64,000 nt of DNA. Origin: Bin90 sp965214635. Its GTDB lineage: Bacteria > Chloroflexota > Dehalococcoidia > Lucifugimonadales > JADFKI01. The notes under the pieces were generated by a model, which was given only the letters and a program-made list of their open reading frames with translations, searched no databases and was not told the DNA's origin. Within the stretch, counting starts at the first letter, position 1, and each line of letters starts with the position of its first letter. This document shows positions 53,274 to 62,750 of the stretch, one piece after another. The position numbers and the translations under genes were made by a program. The stretch spans positions 1,674,001 to 1,738,000 of the forward strand of contig OZ243964.1 in NCBI GenBank assembly GCA_965214635.1, written 5' to 3'.

Positions 53274-53348
53274 CGGGGTGTAGCGCAGCGGGAGCGCGCT
53301 TGCTTTGGGAGCAAGAGGTCGCCGGTTCAATCCCGGCCACCCCGACCA
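53274..53348 (+). tRNA. tRNA-Pro(UGG)
   Basis: 75 nt with encoded CCA. Acceptor CGGGGTG/CACCCCG, anticodon stem CTTGC/GCAAG with loop TTTGGGA, anticodon TGG (codons CCA/CCG). T-arm GCCGGTTCAATCCCGGC. The preceding 52993-53273 carries only a short AAGCCCG/CGGGCTT hairpin. Confidence 0.94.
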
Positions 53349-53461
53349 CCTAGAAAATCTGCCGACCTTTCAGGTTTTCAGTCCGTGTTCAGAACTCACT
53401 GCCGATGAGCTGAGGGCGCCTATCTGACCGACTGGCAAACTGCCCCGGTGGGGGTCATCTA

Positions 53462-55224
53462 CTATACAAGTAGCATCTTATCCTGAGTGTTGCCGACTAG
53501 CGAGCGAGGGTCCACCGGCGGTAATTTGGGACGCTCGCCGTGCAGCAACATATCCTCCACGCTTAGCACTTGCATCACAGGGTAGTCCACTGCACCGAGT
53601 TCGCGCGTCGTTAGCGTAATTCTGCCCTGTTGCGCCGCGAAGGTTCGCAGCGATTCGGGAGGCGAGTATAAACTCACCATGATAGACATCGGTGCGTGCA
53701 GTCCGCGATTGTTCAGCGCTGTCTGTGTACCTAGCAACCTATCCATATCAGGGCGTCCTACCGACGAAGGATTGCGGTGCACCTTCACCTGTATGGGGAT
53801 GATGATGCCTTCGTTGCGTGCGGTGTCCATTGCCCCAAAGTAGCGTGCATCGATGCCACCATCGCCGACCTTCTTCTCATTTGGCACGGCGTTGAGTAGC
53901 GCAGCCACTTTGTCTTCTGCCCATGCCCACCCCGGTGTACCGTCTTCAGCGTCGTCGCGGGACATCAGCGCCCGTCGTTCGAACTCTTGCCACTCAAAGT
54001 CTGTCCACTCTAAACCGTACACTATTGGCGTAGCTGCTTCGCCGCGCGATTCCAGCCGCTGCTGCATCACACGCACTGCGATGCCGCTAATGTCAATGCC
54101 CAAATATTTACGCCCAAGTGATGCAGCCGCATCCGCTGCTGTGCCACATCCGCAGAATGGGTCTAGCACCAAATCACCGGGATTGGTCGACGCCTTAATG
54201 ATGCGTTCTAGCAGAGCAAGTGGCTTTTGGGTTGGATAACCTAAGCGCTCTTTGACAGATGCCTGTAGAATATCAGCCCAAATGTTGTTTGGTGAAATCC
54301 CCTCAGTTGGGCGCTGTTTACGAAACACTTTACCAGAAATTATTTCTAAATCCCCAGAATTGTCTATTTCTTTTAATCGCTGCCCACTTACAGTCCACCC
54401 TGATGGATGTGGTGGAGTAAAGCCTTTATAGGTGTAGCAGAGGTTAGGTCTCGCCCCAAGCCCAGGTGGGCGAAACGGGCTACGCCGTTTATACCTTCCC
54501 TTGTCATCCACCATCGGGAATTGTCGCCTTAAATCTTCATCCGTGAAAGGGACTTTGACATTACTGATATTAAATGTACTGCTGCTGCTCTTGGAATAGA
54601 AAAATATCGTATCGCTGCTAGCGCCATACGCCCTAGGCTTATGTTGGCTTGTTTTCCCCGCGCCTTTGATCCGCTGCCAAACAATCTCATTGCGGAACTG
54701 CTTTTCACCAAAAATCGTATCCAGCAAAATCCGCAGATAGGCGTTAGCGTGCGGGTCGCAATGCAAGTAGATGCTGCCAGTCTTTTTGAGAACACGGTGC
54801 ATTTCCATCAAGCGCTGCCCCATATAGACGATGTACGCTGCCATCTTGGATGTTTCGCCGGCTTGTAGGCGAACACCTATGAGGCAGTCACGCAGGCGTC
54901 TGTACGAAGCATCTCTGTACGCGCGCGTTTCGATGTCCTGAAATGTGCGCTCTGTGCCTGCTGTCCAGCGCCATATGTCGCGCAGTTGCCGGGCAACTGT
55001 GCCCTTGTCACCAAATGCTGCAACATAGAACTGGTTGGAGTTGAAAGGCGGGTCGAGATATATGAGATCGATGCACTCGTCCGGCAGTTCGCGCAGCACA
55101 TCGTAGTTGTCGCCACATACCAATGCGTTGCCTGCAAGATAGCAATGAAAGGGTTCCGATATAGGTGTATTAGAACTTTTGTTGAGGGGGGGGGGGTATT
55201 GCGTACTCGACTGCGGCGTGGCAT
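53462..55224 (-). CDS. DNA methyltransferase fused to restriction-type nuclease, frame interrupted at poly-G
   Basis: The N-terminal ~380 residues are a beta-class N6-adenine/N4-cytosine methyltransferase: motif IV DLIYLDPPFNSN, late motif I LVLDPFCGCGTAADAA. The C-terminal ~150 residues contain VGDGGIDARYFG...IIIPIQVKVHR, a PD-(D/E)xK Mrr-type nuclease pattern. ATG 55224 (MPRRSRVRNTPPP) with GGAG upstream is the only good start, but an 11-G/C run at 55186-55196 puts it out of frame. With 12 (or 9) bases it reads through NKSSNTPISEPFHCYLAGNALVCGDN into the enzyme. The in-frame TTG at 55123 would cut into the conserved start. Likely phase-variable restriction-modification enzyme. Confidence 0.82.
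55186..55196 (-). repeat. Poly-G/C(11) tract at 5' end of methyltransferase-nuclease gene
   Basis: Eleven G on the plus strand (C in the gene) between the ATG at 55224 and the first conserved motif. Twelve would restore the frame. Confidence 0.9.
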
Positions 55225-55309
55225 TACGAGAGACTCCGTTGAGCTAAAAAGTGTGGCACAGCTCGCTCATCCTAATCTGAGCTGATGATAGCGTCAACCC
55301 CCCAATGCC

Positions 55310-55505
55310 ACAGCCACACGCCTGAACCGGGAGCGCTTTGCCACAGGTCGACGCCGCGCAGCCGCAGCATTGCCGGCACGCCCAGCGTGTTGGCATCCGG
55401 CAGGCGCGCCCGCACCCAATACAGGCATTCCACCAGCCCAAGCCGCCGCCGAGCACCCGGATCGCTTCCTCAGCACGGCGGCTTGGAACGGCGATGCGTC
55501 TGTGC
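55310..55505 (-). pseudogene. Duplicated 3' fragment of the RNB ribonuclease gene
   Basis: Aligns with 57360-57540 inside the RNB gene: shared stretches such as TTTGCCACAGGTCGA, GCATCCGGCAGGCGC, GCATTCCACCAGC/GTATTCCACCAGC and AACGGCTTGGAAC-type sequence. It carries many substitutions and frame breaks, has no start, and lies ~2 kb from the intact gene in the same orientation. Confidence 0.75.
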
Positions 55506-55534
55506 CACATGTTAAGAATAATTGGGAGAATAAA

Positions 55535-55563
55535 TTGACGCAAAGCCGTAGCTGCGCTATACT
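55535..55563 (+). promoter_or_regulatory. Strong sigma-70-like promoter of the LRR-FN3 gene
   Basis: TTGACG (55535-55540), exactly 17 bp, TATACT (55558-55563). The start codon is at 55617, giving a ~45-nt leader with AGGAG. Confidence 0.65.
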
Positions 55564-55616
55564 TGCCTTATTAGATGATAGTAAGTATCAATAATTGCAT
55601 CAAAGGAGAAATTGCT

Positions 55617-57125
55617 ATGGTTGGTAGGTTCGTTATCATCGCCGTCGCGCTGATTCTCACCGCAAGTTTCTCATTCGGGCAAGGCGTGCACCAAGCGCAG
55701 GCGCAAGAAGTTTCTTGCGAGACATTCATTATCGATGGTGAAGAAGTAGAACTTTGCATGGAGATAGTCGAAATAGTCGAAACTGTTGGTGCCTCGGACC
55801 GGGATATACTGAACGCACTGTACGATGCCACTGACGGCCCGAATTGGAATAACAATGATAATTGGAAGAGCGATGAACCACTGAATACATGGCATGGTGT
55901 CTATACTGACAACGACGGTCGTGTATACGAAATTTCCCTTGCCAGAAACGGACTATCCGGGACAATTCCGGCGGAACTGGGCGATCTGAGTGAGCTGGCT
56001 TGGCTTACTCTGGACCACAACCAATTGACGGGGGGCATCCCGAAAGAACTGGGCAGTCTGAGCAAGCTGAAATGGCTTTCTCTGGACGATAACCAATTAT
56101 CCGGGACAATTCCGACGGAACTGGGCAATCTGAGTAGCATTAGATCAATGCTTAGCTTGTCCGATAACCAATTGACGGGTGGCATCCCAAAAGAACTGAG
56201 CAAACTGACCACTCTGGATTGGCTTGACCTGTCCGACAATCTGCTGACCGGAAACATCCCACCGGAGTTCGGCAAATTAACTAGGATTCACCATTTATAC
56301 CTCCACGGCAATCAACTGTCTGGGACGCTTCCGACCGAACTAACGCAAATCCCGGTGGAGTCGCACTTGCATCTGATAGTCTCTGACAATGCCGGACTTT
56401 GCGCACCCCCGGACGCAAATTTCCAAGTGTGGTTGGATGGCATAGGGGAGTATAGGGGGGCGACCTGCGCCCTTGAAGCGAAGCGCGCTCCCAGCAACCT
56501 GAGCGCCGCTATGGTAGAGCTGGATGACCACGATGAGGGTGAGCATGGCGACCATGAAGGTCGACAAGCGGCAACCACACCCCCTAATGATGAAGACGAC
56601 CACGAAATCGGCGTCTATCTGACATGGACGCCGGGGAACGCTCCAAGCTATGTCAAACAGGTGGTGAGACGCCGTGAAGTGGGAACGGACGGAGCGTGGA
56701 CAGATTTCGACATTGGAGTGTCTGTTTCCGAATACACTGATGAGTCGGTTGAGCATGGCACGAGGTATGTCTATAGAGTAAAGGCGGAAAAATCAAACGG
56801 CAGAGGGCCAATTACCAATCGTGTCGTTATGAATATCCCCGCAGACAGTGTGCTAGGCGGTCTGACGGCAAGAGCGCAGAACGGCTCAGTTACCCTGTCT
56901 TGGACGCCGAGCGGCGCTAACGATGTTGTCAAGCAGGTCGTCAAGCGGCGTGAAGCCGGCGTCCGCCCCGTCAGTTGGACGAAAATCGATGTTGCTTCCT
57001 CGGAGTCCGGATACATGGACACATCGATTCAGTCCGGCAAGAAATACATTTATCGGGTGCAGGCGGTACGACAGAATAACCGCCAATCTGAGAGCAGCGA
57101 GTCCGTAAGCGTACGCGTTCCATAA
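55617..57125 (+). CDS. Secreted LRR and fibronectin type III protein
   Basis: About 502 residues. Signal peptide MVGRFVIIAVALILTASFSF ends near AQAQ. The cap CETFIIDGEEVELCMEIVE is followed by DRDILNALYDATDGPNWNNNDNW, a common LRR-domain entry, then ~6 plant-type LRRs (LSGTIPAELGDLSELAWLTL). After a Cys-containing cap and an Asp/Glu/His-rich linker, two FN3 domains follow (VYLTWTPGNAPSYVKQVVRRRE..., VTLSWTPSGANDVVKQVVKRRE...). Likely an extracellular binding or adhesion protein. AGGAG 8 nt before ATG 55617 decides the start. No anchor is visible. Confidence 0.87.
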   Translation: MVGRFVIIAVALILTASFSFGQGVHQAQAQEVSCETFIIDGEEVELCMEIVEIVETVGASDRDILNALYDATDGPNWNNNDNWKSDEPLNTWHGVYTDNDGRVYEISLARNGLSGTIPAELGDLSELAWLTLDHNQLTGGIPKELGSLSKLKWLSLDDNQLSGTIPTELGNLSSIRSMLSLSDNQLTGGIPKELSKLTTLDWLDLSDNLLTGNIPPEFGKLTRIHHLYLHGNQLSGTLPTELTQIPVESHLHLIVSDNAGLCAPPDANFQVWLDGIGEYRGATCALEAKRAPSNLSAAMVELDDHDEGEHGDHEGRQAATTPPNDEDDHEIGVYLTWTPGNAPSYVKQVVRRREVGTDGAWTDFDIGVSVSEYTDESVEHGTRYVYRVKAEKSNGRGPITNRVVMNIPADSVLGGLTARAQNGSVTLSWTPSGANDVVKQVVKRREAGVRPVSWTKIDVASSESGYMDTSIQSGKKYIYRVQAVRQNNRQSESSESVSVRVP

Positions 57126-57213
57126 TAGCGCGCAGCACTCTACGGCGCTAGTTCGTTAGCAGCGCCCCGGAAAGGCGGGGGCAGGAATCCGCCGAACCAA
57201 ATCTCGGCGGGAG

Positions 57214-57341
57214 CAGTTGCGGCGCGAGATAAGGCGGCGGGAGCGAATGGGCACAGCGTGAAAGCCGCAGCTCACGCATGTGCCCATGCCGCTGCATCGA
57301 CGCGATATTCTGTCCTCCACCACCTGAATGGAAACGCTATC
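57214..57341 (+). mobile_element. Decayed 3' end of ISKra4/IS256-like element
   Basis: GAGATAAGGCGGCGGGAGCGAATGGGCACAGCGTG and, after altered sequence, CCACCACCTGAATGGAAACGCTATC match the 3' ends of the two complete copies. No left end remains. The terminal repeat overlaps the last codons of the RNB gene and supplies its TAG stop. Confidence 0.75.
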
Positions 57342-59469
57342 CCGGCATAGGCACATGCGTGAACTGCGGGCGCTTTTGCCACAGGTCGATGCCGTGCAGC
57401 CGTAGCATTACGACCTCGCCCGGCACGATAGCATCCGGCAGGCGCACCCGCACCCGATACGGGTATTCCACCAGCTCCAGCTGCGCCGAACGCCCGGCTC
57501 GGTTCTCCAGCACAACGGCTTGGAACAGCGATGCGTCTGTGTCGCTGCCCGTCGCGCTGTTTGCGTCGGCGATGCGCCCCTGCTGCGCGAAGAACTTGAG
57601 CAACCAATAGCGACGGCGCTCATCCTCTAGCTTGGAGAGCTGGCGCATCTGTACATCAGCGCGCGCGGCGACATCGGCTATCTCGTCCTCCGCGTACAGC
57701 GGCTCGCCGCAGCGCAGAAAATGGCTTATCTGGCGCTGCATCACGAGGTCGGAGTAGCGGCGCAGCGGTGATGTAACTTGGGTGTACGCATCCACGCCCA
57801 GCCCGTTGTGTGCGGCGGGCGTGGTGGATGTCTGTGCGGGAGCGAAACGGCGCATCATCAGATACCAGCGCAGCGGGCCGTCTGACATGTCAGCATTGGG
57901 GGGCAAGCCAGCAGCCAGATCGCTCAGGTCTGGAGCAGGCTGACTGCGATACGCCGCCGGTATGTCGCGGTCGCGGCAGAACGCCGCCGTCAGTGCGTTA
58001 CACAGCACCATGCACTCCGCCACCATCTGACGCGCAGCGGTGTCGCGCTCCACCACTCTGACCTGTATCGTAGCGGGCGCATGGGCGGTGTCGCGCGCAA
58101 GGCGGATTTGCATCTCCGGCTTGTCTATGCCAACAGCGCCCGCCGCATCACGCCGCCTCTTGAGCGCCAGCGTGAGCGTGTGCAAGTCCGACAGCATATC
58201 GTGGTAGGGATGCCCATCGTCTGTAATGGCGGCGTCCGCATCCTCATAGGACAGGGCGGCGCTGCTGCGAATGAGCGTCAGGCGCACATCCACGCCTAGC
58301 GGTGCGCCATCGTCGTCTAGATGCGCAAGCAGGCTCAGGGCGCTGCGCCGCTCACCCGGCTCAAGGCTGCCCTTGTCTTGCGATATGGCGGTGGGCAGCA
58401 TCGGCGTCTTGCGATCCGGGATGTAGAGCGTCGATATGCGACGGCTCGCCTCATCGTCGAGTGCGCCGCCCTTCGGGATGAGCGCCGATGCGTCGGTGAT
58501 ATGCACCCCGAGCCGCCATCCGCCACCCTGCTCTTGCGACAGCCGTTCTAGGGACAAGGCATCGTCCCTGTCCGTCGTGTCTACATCGTCGATGGTGATG
58601 ACCGAAAGGGCGGCCAGGTCTAGACGCACAGGGTCGGCGAGCAGCGGCTCGATGTCTATGGCGTCTGCGGCAGTGATTGCATCGCCGCTGAAATCCTCCT
58701 CGACACCCTCGCGCATCAGCTCTATCGGTTCGTCGATCGGCAGCACACCTGCGGCAGTCAGCGTGTCGAATGCGAGTTGTTGCAGGTCGCCGGACTTGCG
58801 TTTGCCCGTAGATCCCGACAGCCTGCCGAGCAGCGGCTTCACGATTGCGCTGCGTGCGTGGTCATCCCCGTGGGCGGCGTAGCCAAGTATGCCGTCTAAC
58901 AGCAGGCGTTGATGCGGCGATGGCGTTGGTGGCAGTCGGCGGGCACTCAGGTAGGCGACTAGTTCGTCGGCGTCTGCGGCTTGCTGCGCTTGGCGGCGTC
59001 TGCGCGCGCGCGTCTCTTCCACGGCGGTGGGCGTGCGCGGCGCTAATGCGGGGATGCCGCCCACAGTCTTGGCGTCCGTGAAGTACAGCGTGTCGCGGTC
59101 TAGACACAGTAACATCCCGATGCGCTGTTCGGTGGTGGGTTCGGACGCCCAATACAATTCGGCGAGATCGTCTAGGGATATGGCGTCCGGCTCATCGCAC
59201 ACGGTTTCCCATAGTTCGGCGAGGTCTATGTCGTTGGCGATGGCGTCAGCTTGTTGGCGAAATTCAGCGACGGCATTATCGTCACGGGCAGTGTGTTCGG
59301 TGGGCAGCACGATACGGTCGACGGGCAGGCGCGCCTGCTTTCTGCGGCGCACTTCCACGCGCACCCGCGAGCCGTCCACTTCCACTATGCGGACGATGGT
59401 CACCCCGCCGCTCATCCGAGCCGCTGCGATACGATTAGTGGTCAGGTTGGTCATTGTGGTTATTGGCAT
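57337..59469 (-). CDS. RNB-domain ribonuclease (RNase II/R family)
   Basis: Protein of 710 residues. The catalytic RNB domain begins near residue 295 with TIDDVDTTDRDDALSLE, the Asp cluster that binds metal, and continues with LGVHITDASALIP, YIPDRKTPMLP, and SYEDADAAI. The region TSPLRRYSDLVMQRQI late in the protein is also typical. It degrades RNA 3' to 5'. The first ~280 residues lack a clear cold-shock domain, and the C-terminus has a short S1-like beta segment (YPYRVRVRLPDAIVPGEVVMLRL). M1 at 59469 or M6 (59454) could be the start. The stop codon lies in an IS terminal repeat. Confidence 0.88.
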   Translation of the reverse strand: MPITTMTNLTTNRIAAARMSGGVTIVRIVEVDGSRVRVEVRRRKQARLPVDRIVLPTEHTARDDNAVAEFRQQADAIANDIDLAELWETVCDEPDAISLDDLAELYWASEPTTEQRIGMLLCLDRDTLYFTDAKTVGGIPALAPRTPTAVEETRARRRRQAQQAADADELVAYLSARRLPPTPSPHQRLLLDGILGYAAHGDDHARSAIVKPLLGRLSGSTGKRKSGDLQQLAFDTLTAAGVLPIDEPIELMREGVEEDFSGDAITAADAIDIEPLLADPVRLDLAALSVITIDDVDTTDRDDALSLERLSQEQGGGWRLGVHITDASALIPKGGALDDEASRRISTLYIPDRKTPMLPTAISQDKGSLEPGERRSALSLLAHLDDDGAPLGVDVRLTLIRSSAALSYEDADAAITDDGHPYHDMLSDLHTLTLALKRRRDAAGAVGIDKPEMQIRLARDTAHAPATIQVRVVERDTAARQMVAECMVLCNALTAAFCRDRDIPAAYRSQPAPDLSDLAAGLPPNADMSDGPLRWYLMMRRFAPAQTSTTPAAHNGLGVDAYTQVTSPLRRYSDLVMQRQISHFLRCGEPLYAEDEIADVAARADVQMRQLSKLEDERRRYWLLKFFAQQGRIADANSATGSDTDASLFQAVVLENRAGRSAQLELVEYPYRVRVRLPDAIVPGEVVMLRLHGIDLWQKRPQFTHVPMPG

Positions 59470-59530
59470 TGGTGGCTGGTCATTCAGTAATCAGTTTTAG
59501 GATTGCACAAAGCGCATATGCAAATACGCC

Positions 59531-60613
59531 CTAGTTTAGGTCGGCAAGTTTGGGCTGAACTTCCTGTTTGAGCAGCGTCATAGAGCGCAGCCACTTGTCG
59601 CGCGGCTGCCACTCATGCCCCATCGCCAGCAGTGTGCCGAAACCGCCCACATCCTCGTAGATGGAGCGGAGCTTGTCTGCCACATCGTCCGGGCTGCCCA
59701 CGACCCAGATGTTGTCCAGCAGATACTCGGCTGTAACCTCGTCGTCGGGCATATCGGGGTCGGTCTTCATCAGCCCGAGCTGCCCCATATGCGAAAGCAA
59801 CGGCTTGAAATAGTCGTTGAAGTCGCGCGCGAACACACCCTCGAGCATGTCTTGACGCGCCTGCTGCGTGGTCTCCGCCACATACACCTCGCGGGCGATG
59901 CGCCAATCGGCGCGGTCGGCGCTGCGGCCAGTGCGTGCCGCACCCTCGCTGACCGCTTCCCAGTGCGTCGCCAATTGCGGCACAGGGACGAGGTTGATGC
60001 TCATCGGTATCCAGCCGCGCTCACCCGCCAAGAACAGCGTCTCCGACTTGGGCGACACGCCCGCCACCCCGATGGGCGGATGCGGCATCTGATACGGCTT
60101 CATATGGAACGCAAGCCCCACATCTTCGACAGGCTCGGGGATGGTAAAGCGCCAAAACTTATGCTCATATGTGCCCGGCTTCGGGTCGTTCCATATCTTG
60201 AGGATGATTTCCACGGCGTCGCGCGCCATCCCGCGATGTTCGCCCGACTCCGGGTCGAATCCGAACACAGTGAAGTCGCCCACGAACCCGCCGGAGCCGA
60301 CGCCCCACATGAACCTGCCCTGCGCCATCTGGTCTAGCTGCGCTATGCGGTGCGCTATCATGAATGGGTTGTGGTTGGGCATGCAGGTTACGCCCGTGCC
60401 GAGACGGATGTGCTTCGTCTTGGCGAGCGCCATCGCAATGAACAGATCCGGCGCAGGGATGTTCTCCCACACCGAAGTGAAATGCTCGCCAATCCACGCC
60501 TCGCTGTAACCAAGTTCGTCCAGTGTTACGAGCTGCTCCAAATCCGCTTGCATCGTCTGCGCCGCATCCGAGCCGGGCGGGTGCAGCGGCATAGTGAAGT
60601 AACCGAGTTCCAT
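59531..60613 (-). CDS. LLM-class flavin-dependent monooxygenase
   Basis: Luciferase-like monooxygenase of 360 residues: MELGYFTMPLHPPGSDAAQTMQADLEQLVTLDELGYSEAWIGEHF, HIRLGTGVTCMPNHNPFMIAHRIAQLDQMAQGRFMWGVGSGGF, and GVAGVSPKSETLFLAGERGWIPMS. This is the alkanal/limonene monooxygenase-like flavin group. The ORF reaches back to 60733, but AAGGAGG 6 nt before the ATG at 60613 fixes the start. Third such enzyme in the window. It is divergent from the haloacid dehalogenase gene at 61080. Confidence 0.9.
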   Translation of the reverse strand: MELGYFTMPLHPPGSDAAQTMQADLEQLVTLDELGYSEAWIGEHFTSVWENIPAPDLFIAMALAKTKHIRLGTGVTCMPNHNPFMIAHRIAQLDQMAQGRFMWGVGSGGFVGDFTVFGFDPESGEHRGMARDAVEIILKIWNDPKPGTYEHKFWRFTIPEPVEDVGLAFHMKPYQMPHPPIGVAGVSPKSETLFLAGERGWIPMSINLVPVPQLATHWEAVSEGAARTGRSADRADWRIAREVYVAETTQQARQDMLEGVFARDFNDYFKPLLSHMGQLGLMKTDPDMPDDEVTAEYLLDNIWVVGSPDDVADKLRSIYEDVGGFGTLLAMGHEWQPRDKWLRSMTLLKQEVQPKLADLN

Positions 60614-61079
60614 ATGCAGCCTCCTTGGGCAAAGTTGCACGAATCCGTGAGTTCGTCGAGTCTGTCGGTTCTTGGGCTGGTTGCCGTGTTCGCTAGGGTT
60701 TGCGGGTGTTTGCAGGTAGTAGATGTACATCATACCCTAGATTATGCGATTGTGCTTGAACAGCGCGCCCTATGCTCATTCAGGCGGTTGCGTTGGCGCA
60801 TTGGAATTTTGTATCAGAACTACAGGAGCGGAATCTCGCATACACAACGGGCGCGTGGGTATGACGCCAAGGGGGCTTGCCCTTGCCGGCATCGTCTGGG
60901 CGGACGGGCTTGCCCTTGCGTTGACAGCGCGCACGCATTCGCCTTACCATTCGCCTATGAAGTCGGCATGCGCGTCAGTTTTCAGACCCGCGGATGGTGC
61001 GGTTCGCAATCCTGATTCTTGACGAACCGACATACCGACAGGCTTTACACAAAGACTTTGCACACGGAGGGAATGGGCA
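60614..61079. other. 466-bp divergent intergenic region
   Basis: Lies between the divergent monooxygenase and dehalogenase genes and should hold both promoters. No convincing -35/-10 pair, operator, RNA or real ORF was recognised. Confidence 0.5.
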
Positions 61080-61793
61080 ATGGGCATATCGCAGGTGAAG
61101 GCGCTTACATTTGATGTGTTCGGTACAGTGGTGGACTGGCGCAGCAGCATAATCCGCGAGGGCGAGCAATTGGCGGCGGAGAAAGGGCTGGATGTGGACT
61201 GGTCTAGCTTTGCCGACAAGTGGCGCGGCGGATATGGCCCCTCGATGGAGCGCGTCCGCAGCGGCGAACTGCCGTGGACGAACATCGACACCCTGCATCG
61301 CATGATACTCGACGAGCTGTTGGACGAATTTAGCATCGACGGGTTGAGCGAGGATGAGAAGGCGCAGTTCAACAAGGCGTGGCATCGCCTCGACCCATGG
61401 CCCGACTCCGCTGAGGGGCTGGCTCGCCTGAAGAAGGGCTATGTCATCGCCACGCTGTCCAACGGCAATGTGGCGCTTCTGACGAACATGGCGAAATGGG
61501 GCGGGCTGCCTTGGGACTGCATCCTCTCCGCCGAGCTGTTCAAGCGATACAAGCGCGACCCGAAGGTGTACCAAGGCGCAGCCGACCTGCTCGGCTTGCC
61601 CTACGACCAAGTGATGATGGTTGCGGCGCATAAGTTCGACCTCAAGTCCGCACGGGACGCCGGCCTCAAGACTGCGTTCGTGCCGCGTCCCGGCGAGCAC
61701 GGTCCCGATGTGCCCGTGGACAGCACCAACGAAGACTGGATAGATGTGTACGCCACCGACTTCAATGACCTAGCCGCCAAGCTGGGAATATGA
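61080..61793 (+). CDS. Type II haloacid dehalogenase
   Basis: HAD-superfamily enzyme of 237 residues. The nucleophile is Asp12 in LTFDVFGTVVDW; motif II is ATLSNGNVALL; the lysine is in FKRYKRDPKVYQ; motif III is VAAHKFDLKSARDAGLKTAFV. This spacing is that of L-2-haloacid dehalogenase, which hydrolyses 2-haloalkanoates to 2-hydroxyacids with inversion. GGAGG lies about 9 nt upstream of ATG 61080. It is followed by SDR and methyltransferase genes in the same direction, about 100 bp apart each. Confidence 0.9.
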   Translation: MGISQVKALTFDVFGTVVDWRSSIIREGEQLAAEKGLDVDWSSFADKWRGGYGPSMERVRSGELPWTNIDTLHRMILDELLDEFSIDGLSEDEKAQFNKAWHRLDPWPDSAEGLARLKKGYVIATLSNGNVALLTNMAKWGGLPWDCILSAELFKRYKRDPKVYQGAADLLGLPYDQVMMVAAHKFDLKSARDAGLKTAFVPRPGEHGPDVPVDSTNEDWIDVYATDFNDLAAKLGI

Positions 61794-61895
61794 CGCCCTA
61801 ACGCCATAGCGCTCACGAAGCAAGGGGGCGAAGCAGGGCTGTCAGCGCTCGACCAATAATCAATCTCTATGACCATATAAACACGGAGGCATTCG

Positions 61896-62750
61896 ATGGG
61901 CAAACTTGACGACAAGGTAGTAATTGTAACCGGCGCAAGTCGGGGCATTGGCAAGAGCATTGCGGCGCTGTTTGCGGCTGAAGGCGGCAAGGTCGTGTGC
62001 GCCGCCCGCACCGTGGAAGAGGGAACACACCCGCTGGAAGGCTCGCTCAACACCACGGTGAACGAGATTCGCGCTGCGGGCGGCGAAGCCACTGCCGCAG
62101 CCGCCAACATCTCCCTGCCCGAAGACTGTGAGGCGCTCGTGCAGGCAGCGCGCGACGCCTACGGCCCCGTGGATGTGCTCGTCAACAACGCCGCCCTCAC
62201 CTACTTCATACCAGTGAAAGACTACGCTCTCAATCGCTGGATGCGCTCATGGGCGGTCAACTTCCATGCCCCGTTCATCCTCAGCCAACTTGTGTTGGAA
62301 GACATGATAGAGCGTGGCAGCGGCAGCATCGTCAACATATCGTCCGGCGCCGCAATCGGGCCTGGGCGCGGCCCCTATCCTGATGTGCCTCCCAACAGCG
62401 GCGGCACCTGCTACGGCGCAGAGAAGGCGGCGCTCGAGCGCTTCACGCAGGGCTTGGCGCAAGAGGTATATCGGTTCGGGGTGTCCGTTACCGCCGTGTC
62501 CCCGTCGCTCGTTGTGCCCACGCCCGGCACCGTGTTCCACAACCTCGTGTCCGGCATGGACGACCCGCGCGGCGAACACCCCGACCTGATGGCGCAAGCG
62601 GCGCTATTGCTCGCCACCGAGCCGCTTGACGATGTTACAGGGCGCGTTACATACAGTCAGCAGATACTCCACGAGTACGGCTGGATAGATGATGCGCGCG
62701 GCACAGGCGTCTCTGGCGGACGCACAGGCAGTGGATACAGCCAGATATAG
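61896..62750 (+). CDS. Short-chain dehydrogenase/reductase
   Basis: SDR of 284 residues. NAD(P) site TGASRGIGKS (residues ~12-21), NNAA near residue 97, catalytic Ser in VNISSGAA and Tyr-x3-Lys in CYGAEKAAL. Cofactor discrimination: CAARTVEEG after strand 2 suggests NADP. The loop AIGPGRGPYPDVPPNSGGT before the active Tyr is long. Substrate unknown. It lies 102 bp after the dehalogenase gene; a hydroxyacid or alcohol product could link them, which is inference. Confidence 0.9.
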   Translation: MGKLDDKVVIVTGASRGIGKSIAALFAAEGGKVVCAARTVEEGTHPLEGSLNTTVNEIRAAGGEATAAAANISLPEDCEALVQAARDAYGPVDVLVNNAALTYFIPVKDYALNRWMRSWAVNFHAPFILSQLVLEDMIERGSGSIVNISSGAAIGPGRGPYPDVPPNSGGTCYGAEKAALERFTQGLAQEVYRFGVSVTAVSPSLVVPTPGTVFHNLVSGMDDPRGEHPDLMAQAALLLATEPLDDVTGRVTYSQQILHEYGWIDDARGTGVSGGRTGSGYSQI

